Assembly: GCA_049323895.1 (NCBI GenBank)
Contig: JBMOKT010000013.1
Span: forward strand, 1-64,000
Source: JBMOKT01 sp049323895
GTDB lineage: Bacteria > Bacillota > Peptococcia > Peptococcales > BICA1-8
DNA length: 64,000 nt
Reading direction: 5' to 3'
Positions 1 through 8,122 of the stretch are shown here, in pieces; position 1 is the first letter of the stretch; each line of letters starts with the position of its first letter. Both the position numbers and the translations under genes were made by a program. A model generated the notes under the pieces. The model had not been told where the DNA came from, did no database searches, and was given only the letters and a program-made list of their open reading frames with translations.

Positions 1-95
1 GCCACACCTGTTCCCATTCCGAACACAGTAGTTAAGTCCTCCTGCGCTGATGGTACTTGGACCGCAGGGTCCTGGGAGAGTAGGTCGTTGCCAGG
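1..95 (+). rRNA. rrf: 5S ribosomal RNA, 3' part
   Basis: The window starts inside a 5S rRNA gene. The conserved stretch with CCGAACACAG near base 18 and the closing GGGAGAGTAGGTCGTTGCCAG near bases 73-93 are typical of bacterial 5S rRNA. The 5' end, roughly 20 bases, is missing. A rho-independent terminator follows directly, so this is the last gene of an rRNA operon transcribed into the window. Confidence 0.93.
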
Positions 96-100
96 ATAAA

Positions 101-128
101 AAATCCACCTTAAAAAGGTGGATTTTTA
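101..128 (+). terminator. Terminator of the rRNA operon
   Basis: The arms AAATCCACCTT and AAGGTGGATTT pair around a short A-rich loop and are followed by a T-run. It sits six bases after the 5S gene. Confidence 0.9.
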
Positions 129-219
129 CTTATTTAAATGAAGCATAAACCGGGACTATTATACATATTATATATATTACTAACATTTGTGCCTCTGCCG
201 CTGACTAAACAATTTATAA

Positions 220-248
220 TTGACAAAGGAGTAGAAAGTAGATAATAT
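220..248 (+). promoter_or_regulatory. Possible promoter of the small lipoprotein gene
   Basis: TTGACA (220-225) and TAATAT (243-248) are 17 bases apart, a good vegetative promoter spacing, about 90 bases before the lipoprotein start. The rest of the 129-335 gap is AT-rich and shows nothing else I can support. Confidence 0.4.
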
Positions 249-335
249 TAATCCATGTCAAGCAGGTTTTTTAAAAAAAATGAAGAATATATATAACCAT
301 TATTTTTTCCAAAGGTAAAGAAGGAGTGGTGGTGT

Positions 336-719
336 ATGAATAAGCTTTTAGTTAAACTGCTGTGTGTCTTCCTTATACTAAGTTTCTCCTTATTTACTGT
401 AGGGTGTAGCAATTCGGAAAAAGTAAAAAGAGATGTAGTGCCCAAACTTATCGAAAAAGTAGTAAGCGATACCCAAAAAGCAATCTTGGAGAAAGATGTT
501 AAATTAGCTCGTGAAACTTGGAGCAGAGTAACAGAATATAGTGTCAAAGCAAATGAATTAGGTGACAAAGAACTTTCAGAAGCATTAAGCCGATTAGCTA
601 CTACCTATGTTAAGTTAATCGAGTATTGCGAAAGTGGCGAAAAGAATTTCTTGGAATCATTTAATATGGAGTTTGCTAAGGCCTTAGATAAAATTAAAAA
701 TTTTGGAACAGTTGTATAG
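336..719 (+). CDS. Small predicted lipoprotein of unknown function
   Basis: This encodes 127 residues with a lipoprotein signal: two lysines near the N-terminus, a hydrophobic core and a lipobox TVGC ending at Cys24, so it is predicted to be anchored on the outer face of the membrane. The remaining ~100 residues are charged and look all-helical, with no motif I recognise. The start is supported by GGAGTGG a few bases upstream. The gene stands alone between the rRNA terminator and its own terminator, so context gives no clue to its role. It could be a surface helical-bundle protein, but I assign no function. Confidence 0.75.
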   Translation: MNKLLVKLLCVFLILSFSLFTVGCSNSEKVKRDVVPKLIEKVVSDTQKAILEKDVKLARETWSRVTEYSVKANELGDKELSEALSRLATTYVKLIEYCESGEKNFLESFNMEFAKALDKIKNFGTVV

Positions 720-732
720 ATTGTATTAATTT

Positions 733-755
733 AACGGCGCGAGCCGTTTTTTTTA
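733..755 (+). terminator. Terminator after the lipoprotein gene
   Basis: AACGGC and GCCGTT pair around a GCGA loop and run into eight T residues, 13 bases after the stop codon. Confidence 0.85.
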
Positions 756-827
756 ACGAATAGGAAAGTATAAATTTCCTTAGTGTTCCACTTCCCGTAA
801 ATGAGTTTCAAAAAAGGCTTCAAATAA

Positions 828-853
828 ATGCTTCTTTCAGAAGCGTTTTTAAT
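828..853 (+). terminator. Second hairpin with T-run in the 720-937 gap
   Basis: TGCTTCT and AGAAGCG form a short hairpin followed by GTTTTTAATTTTT. It is probably a back-up terminator. The gap 720-937 holds this, the preceding terminator and the TetR control region. Confidence 0.55.
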
Positions 854-871
854 TTTTCTATGTATTACTAA

Positions 872-923
872 TTAGTGTTGACTAACTTAGCACTTCTGGT
901 ATTATTAAGTTAGTTAACACTAA
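872..923 (+). promoter_or_regulatory. Promoter overlapped by a large inverted repeat (TetR operator)
   Basis: The 18-base arms at 872-889 and 906-923 are reverse complements with one mismatch (TTAGTGTTGACTAACTTA against TTAGTGTTAACTAACTTA). A promoter lies inside: TTGACT at 878-883 and TATTAT at 900-905, spaced by 16 bases. The operator therefore covers both promoter boxes, as expected for a TetR protein that represses its own operon. The regulator gene starts 14 bases after the right arm. Confidence 0.85.
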
Positions 924-937
924 CTAGGAGGATTTTG

Positions 938-1528
938 ATGAGCAGGATGTCAAAAGAGGCTAGAAAAGAACAATTATTAGCAGTTGCTGCACAGCTTTTT
1001 ATCAATCAGGGATACTATGAGACTACTACCAAAGAAATCGCTCAAAAAGCCGGAGTTTCAGAACCGATAATTTACCGGCATTTTTCCAGTAAACATGAAT
1101 TATTTTTTGAAGTTATCTATAAAGTGATTAGTGAGGCTTTTGATAACTTAAAGGTAGATTTTCATGGAGATTTACGAGAATTTTTACAAAGCTTTATAAA
1201 ACTCCATATAGAAAACGTATTCCTGCATTTTAATTCATTGAAATTTGTTCTAATACAACTCCTTCAGGATGAAGAGGTCAAGGAGTACTATTTAAAATAT
1301 TTTGTTCCTAAGATGGCGAGGCTGTTTTTCCCCTACTTACAAAACAAAACAGTTAAATTAAACAACTATTCCCTGGAATTCAATGTACTAGTTTTAGGAG
1401 GGCTTCTTTTAATCTTTGAGCTTTCCAAAGGATTATTTGATTTTACACCGGAGGGTTTAACTATCGAACAACTTAGCCAAAGGCTTGCCGATGTATATTT
1501 AAAAATTATTACTAACGAGGTGGGATGA
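938..1528 (+). CDS. TetR/AcrR family transcriptional repressor
   Basis: The product is 196 residues. The N-terminal ~60 residues form the TetR helix-turn-helix, recognisable from the run KEIAQKAGVSEPIIYRHFSS, and the rest is the helical ligand-binding and dimer domain, which cannot be matched to a ligand by eye. I chose ATG at 938, not the upstream in-frame TTG at 935, because AGGAGG at 926-931 is spaced six bases from the ATG. The gene is first in an operon with an adaptor lipoprotein, an ABC ATPase and an ABC-2 permease, so it probably senses a compound exported by that system and represses the operon through the flanking inverted repeat. Confidence 0.9.
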   Translation: MSRMSKEARKEQLLAVAAQLFINQGYYETTTKEIAQKAGVSEPIIYRHFSSKHELFFEVIYKVISEAFDNLKVDFHGDLREFLQSFIKLHIENVFLHFNSLKFVLIQLLQDEEVKEYYLKYFVPKMARLFFPYLQNKTVKLNNYSLEFNVLVLGGLLLIFELSKGLFDFTPEGLTIEQLSQRLADVYLKIITNEVG

Positions 1529-1532
1529 CTAA

Positions 1533-2561
1533 ATGCGAAAAACAATATTTTTAACTTTATTAATCTGTTGCAGCCTGCTGTTATTTACCACGGGATGCAG
1601 CAGCGACGACCAGTTGTCTGCTACCGGTACAATACAGGGAAAAGAGGTTGTTTTAACTGCCAGGATACCAGCCCAAGTCAAAGGGATTCTTGTTGAAGAA
1701 GGGCAATTAATCAAAGAAAATGAAGATTTGGTATTATTAGATGACGCTGAACTAAAAATAGCCCTTAAACAGGCTCAGGCAAATTTGGAGATGTCAGAGG
1801 CTCGCTTGAAAGAGGCTGTAAATGGCAGCAGATCTGAGGAGATTAATAAAGGGGTAGCTGCCATCCAGCAAATAGAGGCTTCCCTTGATGGCTTACAAGC
1901 ACAATTATTAAATCAGGAAAATAATATTGCGAGACAACAAGAACTTTTACAGGCTGGAGCTATACCACAACAACAGCTAGATGATTTTATTACCCAAAGG
2001 GATGTTTTATTGAGCCAGATTAAAAATATGGAAAAAAACAAGGAACAAGCCTCGTGGCAGTTAGAAATTCTTAAAAATGGTGTTCGCCCTGAAACATTAA
2101 AAACTTTGGAAGCCCAAGTGGAGAATGCTTCTGCTGCTTTGGAGCTAGCCCAATATAAATTAGGTTATGGGTTAATCAAAAGTCCTATTAACGGGATTAT
2201 TAACAGTGTTATTGTGGAAGAAGGAGAAAACATTGTTGTGGGAAGCAAGATTGTATCTATCCTTGATCCCCAAGAATTATGGGTTCGGGTGTATTTACCC
2301 GAAGATGTTATTGGGCAGGTTAGTGTAGGACAGCAAATAAGTCTAATGGTTGACAGTTTTCCAGGGAGGATCTTCTCGGGTAAAGTATCCGATATAGCTG
2401 ATTATGCCCAATTTACACCCCGGAATGTTCAAACTAAAGACCAACGGACTACTATGGTTTTCCCTGTTAAAGTGAAAATCCTAGAAGGTTTTGAATTATT
2501 AAAAATTGGGATGCCGGCCGATGTCTATTTTAAATCTGGAGAAAAAGGTGAGAACCCATGA
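1533..2561 (+). CDS. HlyD/MacA-type efflux adaptor lipoprotein
   Basis: This is a 342-residue periplasmic-adaptor-type protein. It has a lipobox (TTGC, Cys22), a biotinyl-lipoyl-like half (VLTARIPAQVKGIL) at about 40-75, a long coiled-coil hairpin rich in Gln, Glu and Leu (about 75-215), then the second lipoyl half (IKSPINGII) and a beta-barrel (LWVRVYLPEDV). In a Gram-positive cell it would be tethered outside the membrane and work with the ABC transporter encoded next. It begins four bases after the TetR stop and overlaps the ATPase gene by four bases, so the set is translationally coupled. The order resembles the YbhG-YbhF-YbhSR type of exporter. Confidence 0.88.
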   Translation: MRKTIFLTLLICCSLLLFTTGCSSDDQLSATGTIQGKEVVLTARIPAQVKGILVEEGQLIKENEDLVLLDDAELKIALKQAQANLEMSEARLKEAVNGSRSEEINKGVAAIQQIEASLDGLQAQLLNQENNIARQQELLQAGAIPQQQLDDFITQRDVLLSQIKNMEKNKEQASWQLEILKNGVRPETLKTLEAQVENASAALELAQYKLGYGLIKSPINGIINSVIVEEGENIVVGSKIVSILDPQELWVRVYLPEDVIGQVSVGQQISLMVDSFPGRIFSGKVSDIADYAQFTPRNVQTKDQRTTMVFPVKVKILEGFELLKIGMPADVYFKSGEKGENP

Positions 2562-3301
2562 CCTATGCTATAGATGTTAAGGGATTAAGTAAACGGTTTG
2601 GTTCTTTAGCAGCGGTGGATGACCTTTCTTTTCAGGTTGAAAAAGGCCGTATATTTGGATTCCTGGGTCCTAACGGTTCCGGTAAATCTACTACTATCCG
2701 TATGCTGTGCGGTATACTTACGCCTAGTTCAGGTACAGGAAACGTACTAGGCTATAATATCATGAAGGAACCGGAATTAATCCGGCAAAATATTGGTTAT
2801 ATGTCCCAAAAATTCAGTTTATACCAGGACTTAAGTGTTGAAGAAAACCTAAATTTCTATGGTGGTATCTACTCCGTAAATAAAAAAAAGCTTCAATTAA
2901 GGATAGAGGAAATTAAGAATTTTCTTCATCTTGAAAAAAACTCCCAAGCCATAGTAGAAACCCTTTCAGGAGGCTGGAAGCAAAGAGTTGCTTTAGGATG
3001 CGCTTTGCTGCATGAGCCACAGCTGTTATTTCTTGATGAGCCAACTGCCGGTGTTGATCCAGTTTCCCGGCGCATCTTTTGGAACCTCTTGAAGGAACTC
3101 GCTCAATCGGGGGTCAGTATTTTAGTAACTACCCATTACATGGACGAGGCAGAAATGTGTGATACTATCGGGATTATTTACCAAGGAAAATTAATGTCCT
3201 TTGGAACCCCTGGGGAAATACACCGGCAGTATAACACGGACAATATCGAAGATGCTTTTATTAATCTAGTAACTGAGGGCAGGGGGATAGATTATGAATA
3301 G
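2558..3301 (+). CDS. ABC transporter ATP-binding protein (drug/export type)
   Basis: The protein is 247 residues and has a complete nucleotide-binding domain: Walker A GPNGSGKST (about 38-46), a Q-loop at MSQKFSLYQD, the signature LSGGWKQR (tryptophan replaces the usual second-position Gln/Met), Walker B LLFLDEPTAGVDP and the switch histidine in TTHYMDEAE. It energises the permease encoded next, with which it overlaps by eight bases. The family (CcmA/DrrA/YbhF-like) drives export of drugs or lipids. Only one ATPase and one permease gene are present, so the transporter is probably a homodimer of each. Confidence 0.93.
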   Translation: MTYAIDVKGLSKRFGSLAAVDDLSFQVEKGRIFGFLGPNGSGKSTTIRMLCGILTPSSGTGNVLGYNIMKEPELIRQNIGYMSQKFSLYQDLSVEENLNFYGGIYSVNKKKLQLRIEEIKNFLHLEKNSQAIVETLSGGWKQRVALGCALLHEPQLLFLDEPTAGVDPVSRRIFWNLLKELAQSGVSILVTTHYMDEAEMCDTIGIIYQGKLMSFGTPGEIHRQYNTDNIEDAFINLVTEGRGIDYE

Positions 3302-4412
3302 ACAGCGACTGAAATCGGTAATCTATAAAGAATTTATCCATATTCGCCGTGACCCTCCAAGTCTGGCAATTGCCTTTATGATGCCGCTTATGTTGTTGTT
3401 TCTTTTTGGATATGCAGTAACAACCGATGTGGAAGATATAAATTTGTTAGTCTGGGATCAATCTCAGACATCCCAAAGTCTGGAACTAGTTGAGAGTTTT
3501 ACCCAGTCGGGAGTTTTTGTGCTGAAAGGATATACATATTCACAAAAAGGAGTAAGGGCAGGATTAGATTCGGGATTAGCGAAAGCGGCAATTGTGATTC
3601 CGCCGGACTTTCATAAAGAACTTTTTAGAAATGAGGCTGCACCTGTACAATTTCTGGTAGATGGTTCTGACCCAACTGTTGCCAGGACTGCTTTAAATTC
3701 TGGTTTAATTATTGCCCAAAACAAAGGCGTGGAACTTGCTGGGGTAAATTACGGAAAAAATATCACGGGAGGAATTAACTTTCAACCAAGGGTATGGTAT
3801 AACCCAGAAATGAAGAGTATTAATTTTAATATTCCTGGATTAATAGGCTTAATTTTACAGAATATAACAGTTATGCTGACAGCCTTTACCCTAGTAAGGG
3901 AAAGGGAACGGGGTACTCTAGAACAGTTAATTGTTACACCTGTAAAGCCTATGGAGTTAATGATCGGAAAGTTAGTACCTTATATAATAATTGCAATTAT
4001 TGATGTCGGCTTGGCACTATTGGTAAATACCTTTTGGTTCAAAGTACCTATTCAAGGCTCGTTGTTATTATTGCTGGCGTTATCATTTGTTTTCCTTGTT
4101 GCAGCTTTGGGTATTGGACTTTTTATTTCAACAGTGGCTTCTAATCAGCTCCAGGCCATGCAGGCTACAATAGCATTTTTATTGCCAAGTGTACTGCTTT
4201 CCGGATTTATGTTCCCCCGTGACGCTATGCCCGTTATTATACAATTCCTTGGGTATTTGATACCTTTGACCTATTTTCTTGAAATTCTACGGGGTATAAT
4301 TGTTAAGGGTATCGGGATTAAATATCTTTGGATGCAGACGGCCTTGTTAACAGTTTTTGGCATTTTCATTATAAGCCTTGCTTCTATTAGGTTTAGAAAG
4401 AAACTGGATTAA
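3294..4412 (+). CDS. ABC-2 type permease
   Basis: This 372-residue membrane protein has an N-terminal transmembrane helix (about 22-45), a large extracytoplasmic domain (about 45-175) and five further helices toward the C-terminus, including the conserved run RERERGTLEQL before the third segment. That is the ABC-2 layout of YbhS/YbhR-type exporters. It is last in the TetR-HlyD-ATPase-permease operon. No clear terminator follows before the next gene; the 70-base gap contains little besides a ribosome binding site. Confidence 0.92.
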   Translation: MNRQRLKSVIYKEFIHIRRDPPSLAIAFMMPLMLLFLFGYAVTTDVEDINLLVWDQSQTSQSLELVESFTQSGVFVLKGYTYSQKGVRAGLDSGLAKAAIVIPPDFHKELFRNEAAPVQFLVDGSDPTVARTALNSGLIIAQNKGVELAGVNYGKNITGGINFQPRVWYNPEMKSINFNIPGLIGLILQNITVMLTAFTLVRERERGTLEQLIVTPVKPMELMIGKLVPYIIIAIIDVGLALLVNTFWFKVPIQGSLLLLLALSFVFLVAALGIGLFISTVASNQLQAMQATIAFLLPSVLLSGFMFPRDAMPVIIQFLGYLIPLTYFLEILRGIIVKGIGIKYLWMQTALLTVFGIFIISLASIRFRKKLD

Positions 4413-4481
4413 GCTGCCAAAGGTTTTTGCTGTTATTTGCCGAATATATACAGGACATAATGTAATTGGCAGAGGTGCATA

Positions 4482-5273
4482 ATGAAAAGGGACAAAGGCT
4501 TAATATTGGCATGTATTATCATGCTTTTAATTGGACTGGGTATTTATTTCTCAGGAACTGTTCTGAGAGGCAAAAAAGTAATGGTAAGTGCCGATGGTAT
4601 CACTAAGGAACTGATATCTCCTGCGGCAACAGTTGGAGAACTTTTGAGTGATATAAATTTTGTTTTGGCTTCTCAGGATATTGTTCAACCAGAGTTAAAC
4701 ACATCTGTTACAGAAGGCATGGAAATAAAAATAACCAGGATTGTTGAAAAAGAAATAATTGAAAAAGAAACTATTCCTTTCACAAGGGAATATAGAAATG
4801 ACAGTGCCAACTGGAAAGGTCAAAACAAAGTACTTCAAAAAGGTAAGGAGGGAGTTCTTGTTAAGACCTTTGTCATAATCTACGCTAATAATAAAGAAAC
4901 GGACCGCAGGCTTATCAAGGAAGAGATTACCCGTAATCCTGTAAAAGAGATAGTGGCTCAGGGTACCAAACAGATTGCACAAAGATCTGGCAGCAATCTG
5001 GATTTCAAGAAGACTCTCCTGATGAGTGCAACGGCATACACCCATACTGGGAATAAAACCTACACAGGCGCTTGGCCCAAAAGGGGTACTGTTGCTGTTG
5101 ACCCCAAGATAATACCCCTTGGTTCTAAGCTTTACATCGATGGTTACGGTTATGGCACCGCTCAAGACATTGGTACAGCAATAAAAGGCGAACGAATTGA
5201 TTTGTTTATGGAAACAAAAGAAGAAGCTATCAAATGGGGACGCAAACCAGTGAGAGTATTTGTATTAAATTAA
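4482..5273 (+). CDS. G5/3D-domain cell-wall protein (YabE/YocH-like)
   Basis: The product is 263 residues. A membrane-spanning or signal segment (about 8-28) is followed by one DUF348-like repeat (about 32-80), a G5-like domain (about 80-165) and a C-terminal 3D domain (about 178-262). The three 3D aspartates are visible in AVDPKIIPLG, AQDIG and GERIDLFM. 3D domains are related to the lytic transglycosylase fold of MltA and are common in resuscitation and wall-remodelling proteins of spore formers. The protein is shorter than YabE, having a single DUF348 repeat. A terminator follows, so it forms its own unit or the tail of the exporter operon. Confidence 0.85.
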   Translation: MKRDKGLILACIIMLLIGLGIYFSGTVLRGKKVMVSADGITKELISPAATVGELLSDINFVLASQDIVQPELNTSVTEGMEIKITRIVEKEIIEKETIPFTREYRNDSANWKGQNKVLQKGKEGVLVKTFVIIYANNKETDRRLIKEEITRNPVKEIVAQGTKQIAQRSGSNLDFKKTLLMSATAYTHTGNKTYTGAWPKRGTVAVDPKIIPLGSKLYIDGYGYGTAQDIGTAIKGERIDLFMETKEEAIKWGRKPVRVFVLN

Positions 5274-5286
5274 TAATCATATTATT

Positions 5287-5311
5287 AAGGCATCCTTGAT
5301 GCCTTTTTCTA
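5287..5311 (+). terminator. Terminator after the 3D-domain gene
   Basis: AAGGCAT and ATGCCTT pair around a CCTTG loop, with a short T-run. A TATAAT box at 5315-5320 follows closely and may belong to a nadE promoter, but I see no good -35 box. Confidence 0.7.
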
Positions 5312-5354
5312 TGGTATAATATTGAAATAAATGTGGAAGGCGAGGCTAGTAATC

Positions 5355-6101
5355 ATGGATGACATTAGGAATAAAATAAATCAAACTGTGGACTGGCTAG
5401 AGGAAAAGGTTGCAAAAGCAGGGGGAAAGGGCTTGCTGGTTGGAGTAAGTGGCGGTGTCGATAGTGCCCTTTGCAGCTTTTTGATTAAAAAGGCATTTCC
5501 CGAAAATTCCCTAGGCATAATTTTACCCTGTGACAGTAACCCTCAGGACAGGGAAGATGGCTTAAAAGTTGTAAAGACCTGTGGTTTGGAGTATCTTGAG
5601 ATAAAACTATGTGATGTTCATGCCGATTTATATTCAAATATTGAAAAAAGTATAAGTTTGCTTAATAAAGATAATATAAACCTAAAGCTTGCCCGTGCAA
5701 ATTTAAAAGCACGTTTAAGAATGAGCACCCTTTATGGTGTAGCTAACGCTTTGAATTACTTAGTTGTGGGAACAGATAATGCTGCGGAAACCTTTACAGG
5801 ATACTTTACCAAGTATGGGGACGGTGGTGTTGATATTCTGCCGATTACGAATTTAAATAAGAGGGAAGTTAGAAAATGGGCTGAGGTGATTGGCGTTCCC
5901 AAGGAAATAATTGAAAAAGCCCCTTCGGCAGGTTTATGGATTGACCAAACAGATGAAAAAGAAATGGGCACAACATACGAAATGATTGATGATTATTTAG
6001 AAGGTAAAGAGATACCTGAAAAAGACAGGTTAATTATTGAAAGGCTGCATAGAGTATCACAGCATAAAAGGGAATTACCTCCCGCCCCACCTAAATTTTA
6101 A
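5355..6101 (+). CDS. nadE: NAD+ synthetase
   Basis: This catalyses amidation of nicotinate adenine dinucleotide to NAD+. The product is 248 residues with the PP-loop SGGVDSALC (about 32-40), the TDNAAE segment and TKYGDGGVDILP, all typical of NadE. It lacks the ~300-residue glutaminase domain found in glutamine-dependent enzymes, so it probably uses ammonia or a separate amidotransferase. I start at ATG 5355 because GGAAGGCGAGG lies just upstream; an earlier in-frame ATG at 5331 precedes that ribosome binding site. It stands as a single gene between two terminators. Confidence 0.92.
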   Translation: MDDIRNKINQTVDWLEEKVAKAGGKGLLVGVSGGVDSALCSFLIKKAFPENSLGIILPCDSNPQDREDGLKVVKTCGLEYLEIKLCDVHADLYSNIEKSISLLNKDNINLKLARANLKARLRMSTLYGVANALNYLVVGTDNAAETFTGYFTKYGDGGVDILPITNLNKREVRKWAEVIGVPKEIIEKAPSAGLWIDQTDEKEMGTTYEMIDDYLEGKEIPEKDRLIIERLHRVSQHKRELPPAPPKF

Positions 6102-6109
6102 TATTTAAG

Positions 6110-6140
6110 ACCTTGAGTGTAAAAGCTCAAGGTTTTTTGT
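6110..6140 (+). terminator. Terminator after nadE
   Basis: ACCTTGAG and CTCAAGGT form a perfect eight-pair stem around TGTAAAAG, followed by TTTTTGTTTTTG. Confidence 0.9.
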
Positions 6141-6246
6141 TTTTGTAATAAGGGGAAATTTAGTTTGGTATAATACAGACCGATTTTGGTAAAAATAGGG
6201 TTAAACATTTTTTAAAATACAATGTTTAGAAAGACAGGGTGATTAG

Positions 6247-6855
6247 ATGTCCTGGAAAAGGTTTAAATATATTTATGCTTGCTTTTTCTTTGTATTTATT
6301 TTAAGTACGGCAGCGTCATTTTACTGGATGGTTGCTTCTCAGCCTCAAAATAAACCGAATCCTGTTGTTCAAGAACCAAAAGATAAAGTTTTTACCATAT
6401 CATCTGATACAAAAATTTTAGTGAAAGAACAATATGAAATTTGCGCCAAATATAATTTAAATGACACTAATAGCAGTACAGAATTGACAGGAGACAAAAA
6501 GAAGCAACTAGAAGGTTTAAATATAGACCAGCTAAAAGAAAAATATGAGCAAGACAATATTGTTATAGAACATTCTAAAGAAACGGTAACAATTACTAAG
6601 ACTCTTGAGGGGCTTTGTCCCAGCCATAGGAAACTCTGGCATTTAGGGGCTAGTACCAACGGTGAGTATATAACTGTTTATTACGGACCAGGTCAAGTAA
6701 AAAATGAAGGTGGTATTTACAAAATAACAGAAATACCTATAAGTAACCTTCCAGAAGATTATAAAGAAAAAATAAGAAACTATAAATTGGAATTCTACAA
6801 TGAAGATGAATTGATAGCCACATTAGACAGTTTAAGCGAGCATTTAAATAGTTAA
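6247..6855 (+). CDS. bofC: BofC-like protein
   Basis: The product is 202 residues with one N-terminal membrane or signal segment (about 8-28). Its C-terminal half carries LCPSHRKLWHLG and EYITVYYGP, which I recognise from the BofC C-terminal domain. In Bacillus subtilis BofC is a forespore intermembrane inhibitor of SpoIVB that helps time the sigma-K checkpoint, and its gene lies just before ruvAB, as here. The region between the membrane segment and the BofC_C domain (about 50-110) is lysine- and asparagine-rich and poorly conserved. A sigK gene with a pro-sequence is present further along the window. The family call is good; a checkpoint role here is inferred. Confidence 0.75.
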   Translation: MSWKRFKYIYACFFFVFILSTAASFYWMVASQPQNKPNPVVQEPKDKVFTISSDTKILVKEQYEICAKYNLNDTNSSTELTGDKKKQLEGLNIDQLKEKYEQDNIVIEHSKETVTITKTLEGLCPSHRKLWHLGASTNGEYITVYYGPGQVKNEGGIYKITEIPISNLPEDYKEKIRNYKLEFYNEDELIATLDSLSEHLNS

Positions 6856-6878
6856 GCGGAATCAGATAAGTACATTGA

Positions 6879-6932
6879 AAAATTCTTTTGCTTGTAATCC
6901 TTGGATTGCAACGATAAAAGAATTTTTTTGTG
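6879..6932 (+). terminator. Terminator after the bofC-like gene
   Basis: AAATTCTTTT (left) pairs with AAAAGAATTT (right), with an inner AATCC/GGATT stem, followed by a T-run near 6922-6929. Confidence 0.7.
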
Positions 6933-7033
6933 CTTCTTTAATACAGGTAGGGAATACTGGACAAAAAGAGGAAAACTTATGTTCGGGGTAGAAATATATA
7001 ATAAGCACTTTCTGTTTCCTATGGGGTGAGCAT

Positions 7034-7540
7034 ATGATAATATTAGGTATTGATCCGGGAACAGCCATCACTGGATATGGTATTATTAAAGTTGAAGGCA
7101 ATAAGTTTTCTTCCCTTGACTATGGCTGCATATATACAGATTCCTCATGGGCAGATGCCAACAGGTTAAAGCTGATTTATGAAAAGGTCAGTTCTCTGAT
7201 TGAACTACACCAACCTCAGGAAATGGCTGTAGAAGAGTTGTTTTTTAATAAAAATGTAAAAACTGCCCTTAGTGTAGGACAGGCGAGGGGAGTTATTTTA
7301 CTGACCGGGGCACGCAAAGGATTGGTAGTTAGTGAGTATACCCCTTTGCAGGTAAAACAGGCTATCGTTGGTTATGGTCGTGCCCATAAGCAGCAAATTC
7401 AACAAATGGTAAAGATTTTTTTGAATTTAAGCAATATACCTAAACCCGACGATGCTGCAGATGCCCTGGCGGTTGCAATCTGCCATGCTCATTTTAGACA
7501 AACTTTTCAGAGGAGTAAAACAAATGATTGCCTATATTAA
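7034..7540 (+). CDS. ruvC: Holliday junction endonuclease RuvC
   Basis: RuvC cleaves Holliday junctions to resolve recombination intermediates. The 168 residues contain the first catalytic aspartate in GIDPGTAITGYG (Asp7), the glutamate in AVEELFFNKN, and the C-terminal Asp pair in PDDAADALAVAICH. Length and motifs are standard. The start ATG follows GGGGTGAGC. Its last 17 bases overlap ruvA, and ruvB follows, so all three resolvase subunits are made from one message. Confidence 0.97.
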   Translation: MIILGIDPGTAITGYGIIKVEGNKFSSLDYGCIYTDSSWADANRLKLIYEKVSSLIELHQPQEMAVEELFFNKNVKTALSVGQARGVILLTGARKGLVVSEYTPLQVKQAIVGYGRAHKQQIQQMVKIFLNLSNIPKPDDAADALAVAICHAHFRQTFQRSKTNDCLY

Positions 7541-8114
7541 AGGAAAGATTCTCAAAAAAAATCTAAATAGCGTAATAATAAATAATAATGATATTGGTTA
7601 TGAGGTACACGTTCCTATCTCCAGTCTTTATAAATTCAATCCAGGTGATGAAATTGAGCTGGTTACTTATCTTCATGTCCGTGAGGATATTATGCAGCTT
7701 TATGGTTTTCTTTCCTGGGAAGTCAGGGAGATATTTTTACTTCTAATAAATGTTTCAGGTATTGGTCCTAAAGGTGCCTTATCAATACTTTCCCATATAT
7801 CCATAGATCAACTAAGAACCGCTATTAGCAATGAGGATATAAATTTGTTGACAAAGCTGCCGGGACTAGGCAAAAAGACTGCTCAGCGTTTGGTTGTTGA
7901 GTTGAAGGATAAAATGGAATTTAAAAGCGATTATGTTGGATTAGTTTCTCCCCAAGAAAGTACTGATGACAATGAAATAGTTTTGGCTCTTATATCATTG
8001 GGTTACCAGCATGCGGACGTCAGAAAAATAATACCTGGGCTTTACCAAGAGAACCCGGGAGCCACTGAAGGAGAATTAATAAAAAAAGCATTGCAAATTT
8101 TAGCTAAGCTTTAG
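7524..8114 (+). CDS. ruvA: Holliday junction branch migration protein RuvA
   Basis: RuvA binds the four-way junction as a tetramer and loads the RuvB motor. The protein is 196 residues: an N-terminal OB fold starting MIAYIKGKI, a central pair of helix-hairpin-helix motifs (VSGIGPKGAL and LPGLGKKTAQRLV), and a C-terminal RuvB-binding three-helix domain. I chose ATG 7524, preceded by GAGGAG, instead of an upstream in-frame ATG that would add 24 unrelated residues from within ruvC. Confidence 0.96.
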   Translation: MIAYIKGKILKKNLNSVIINNNDIGYEVHVPISSLYKFNPGDEIELVTYLHVREDIMQLYGFLSWEVREIFLLLINVSGIGPKGALSILSHISIDQLRTAISNEDINLLTKLPGLGKKTAQRLVVELKDKMEFKSDYVGLVSPQESTDDNEIVLALISLGYQHADVRKIIPGLYQENPGATEGELIKKALQILAKL

Positions 8115-8122
8115 GAGGCGTA

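Noticed and set aside
248..568. Minus-strand open frames, here and across the window
   Set aside because: All minus-strand frames I looked at mirror + strand genes with known motifs, lack ribosome binding sites and show no family signatures. The pattern of one coding strand is consistent throughout.
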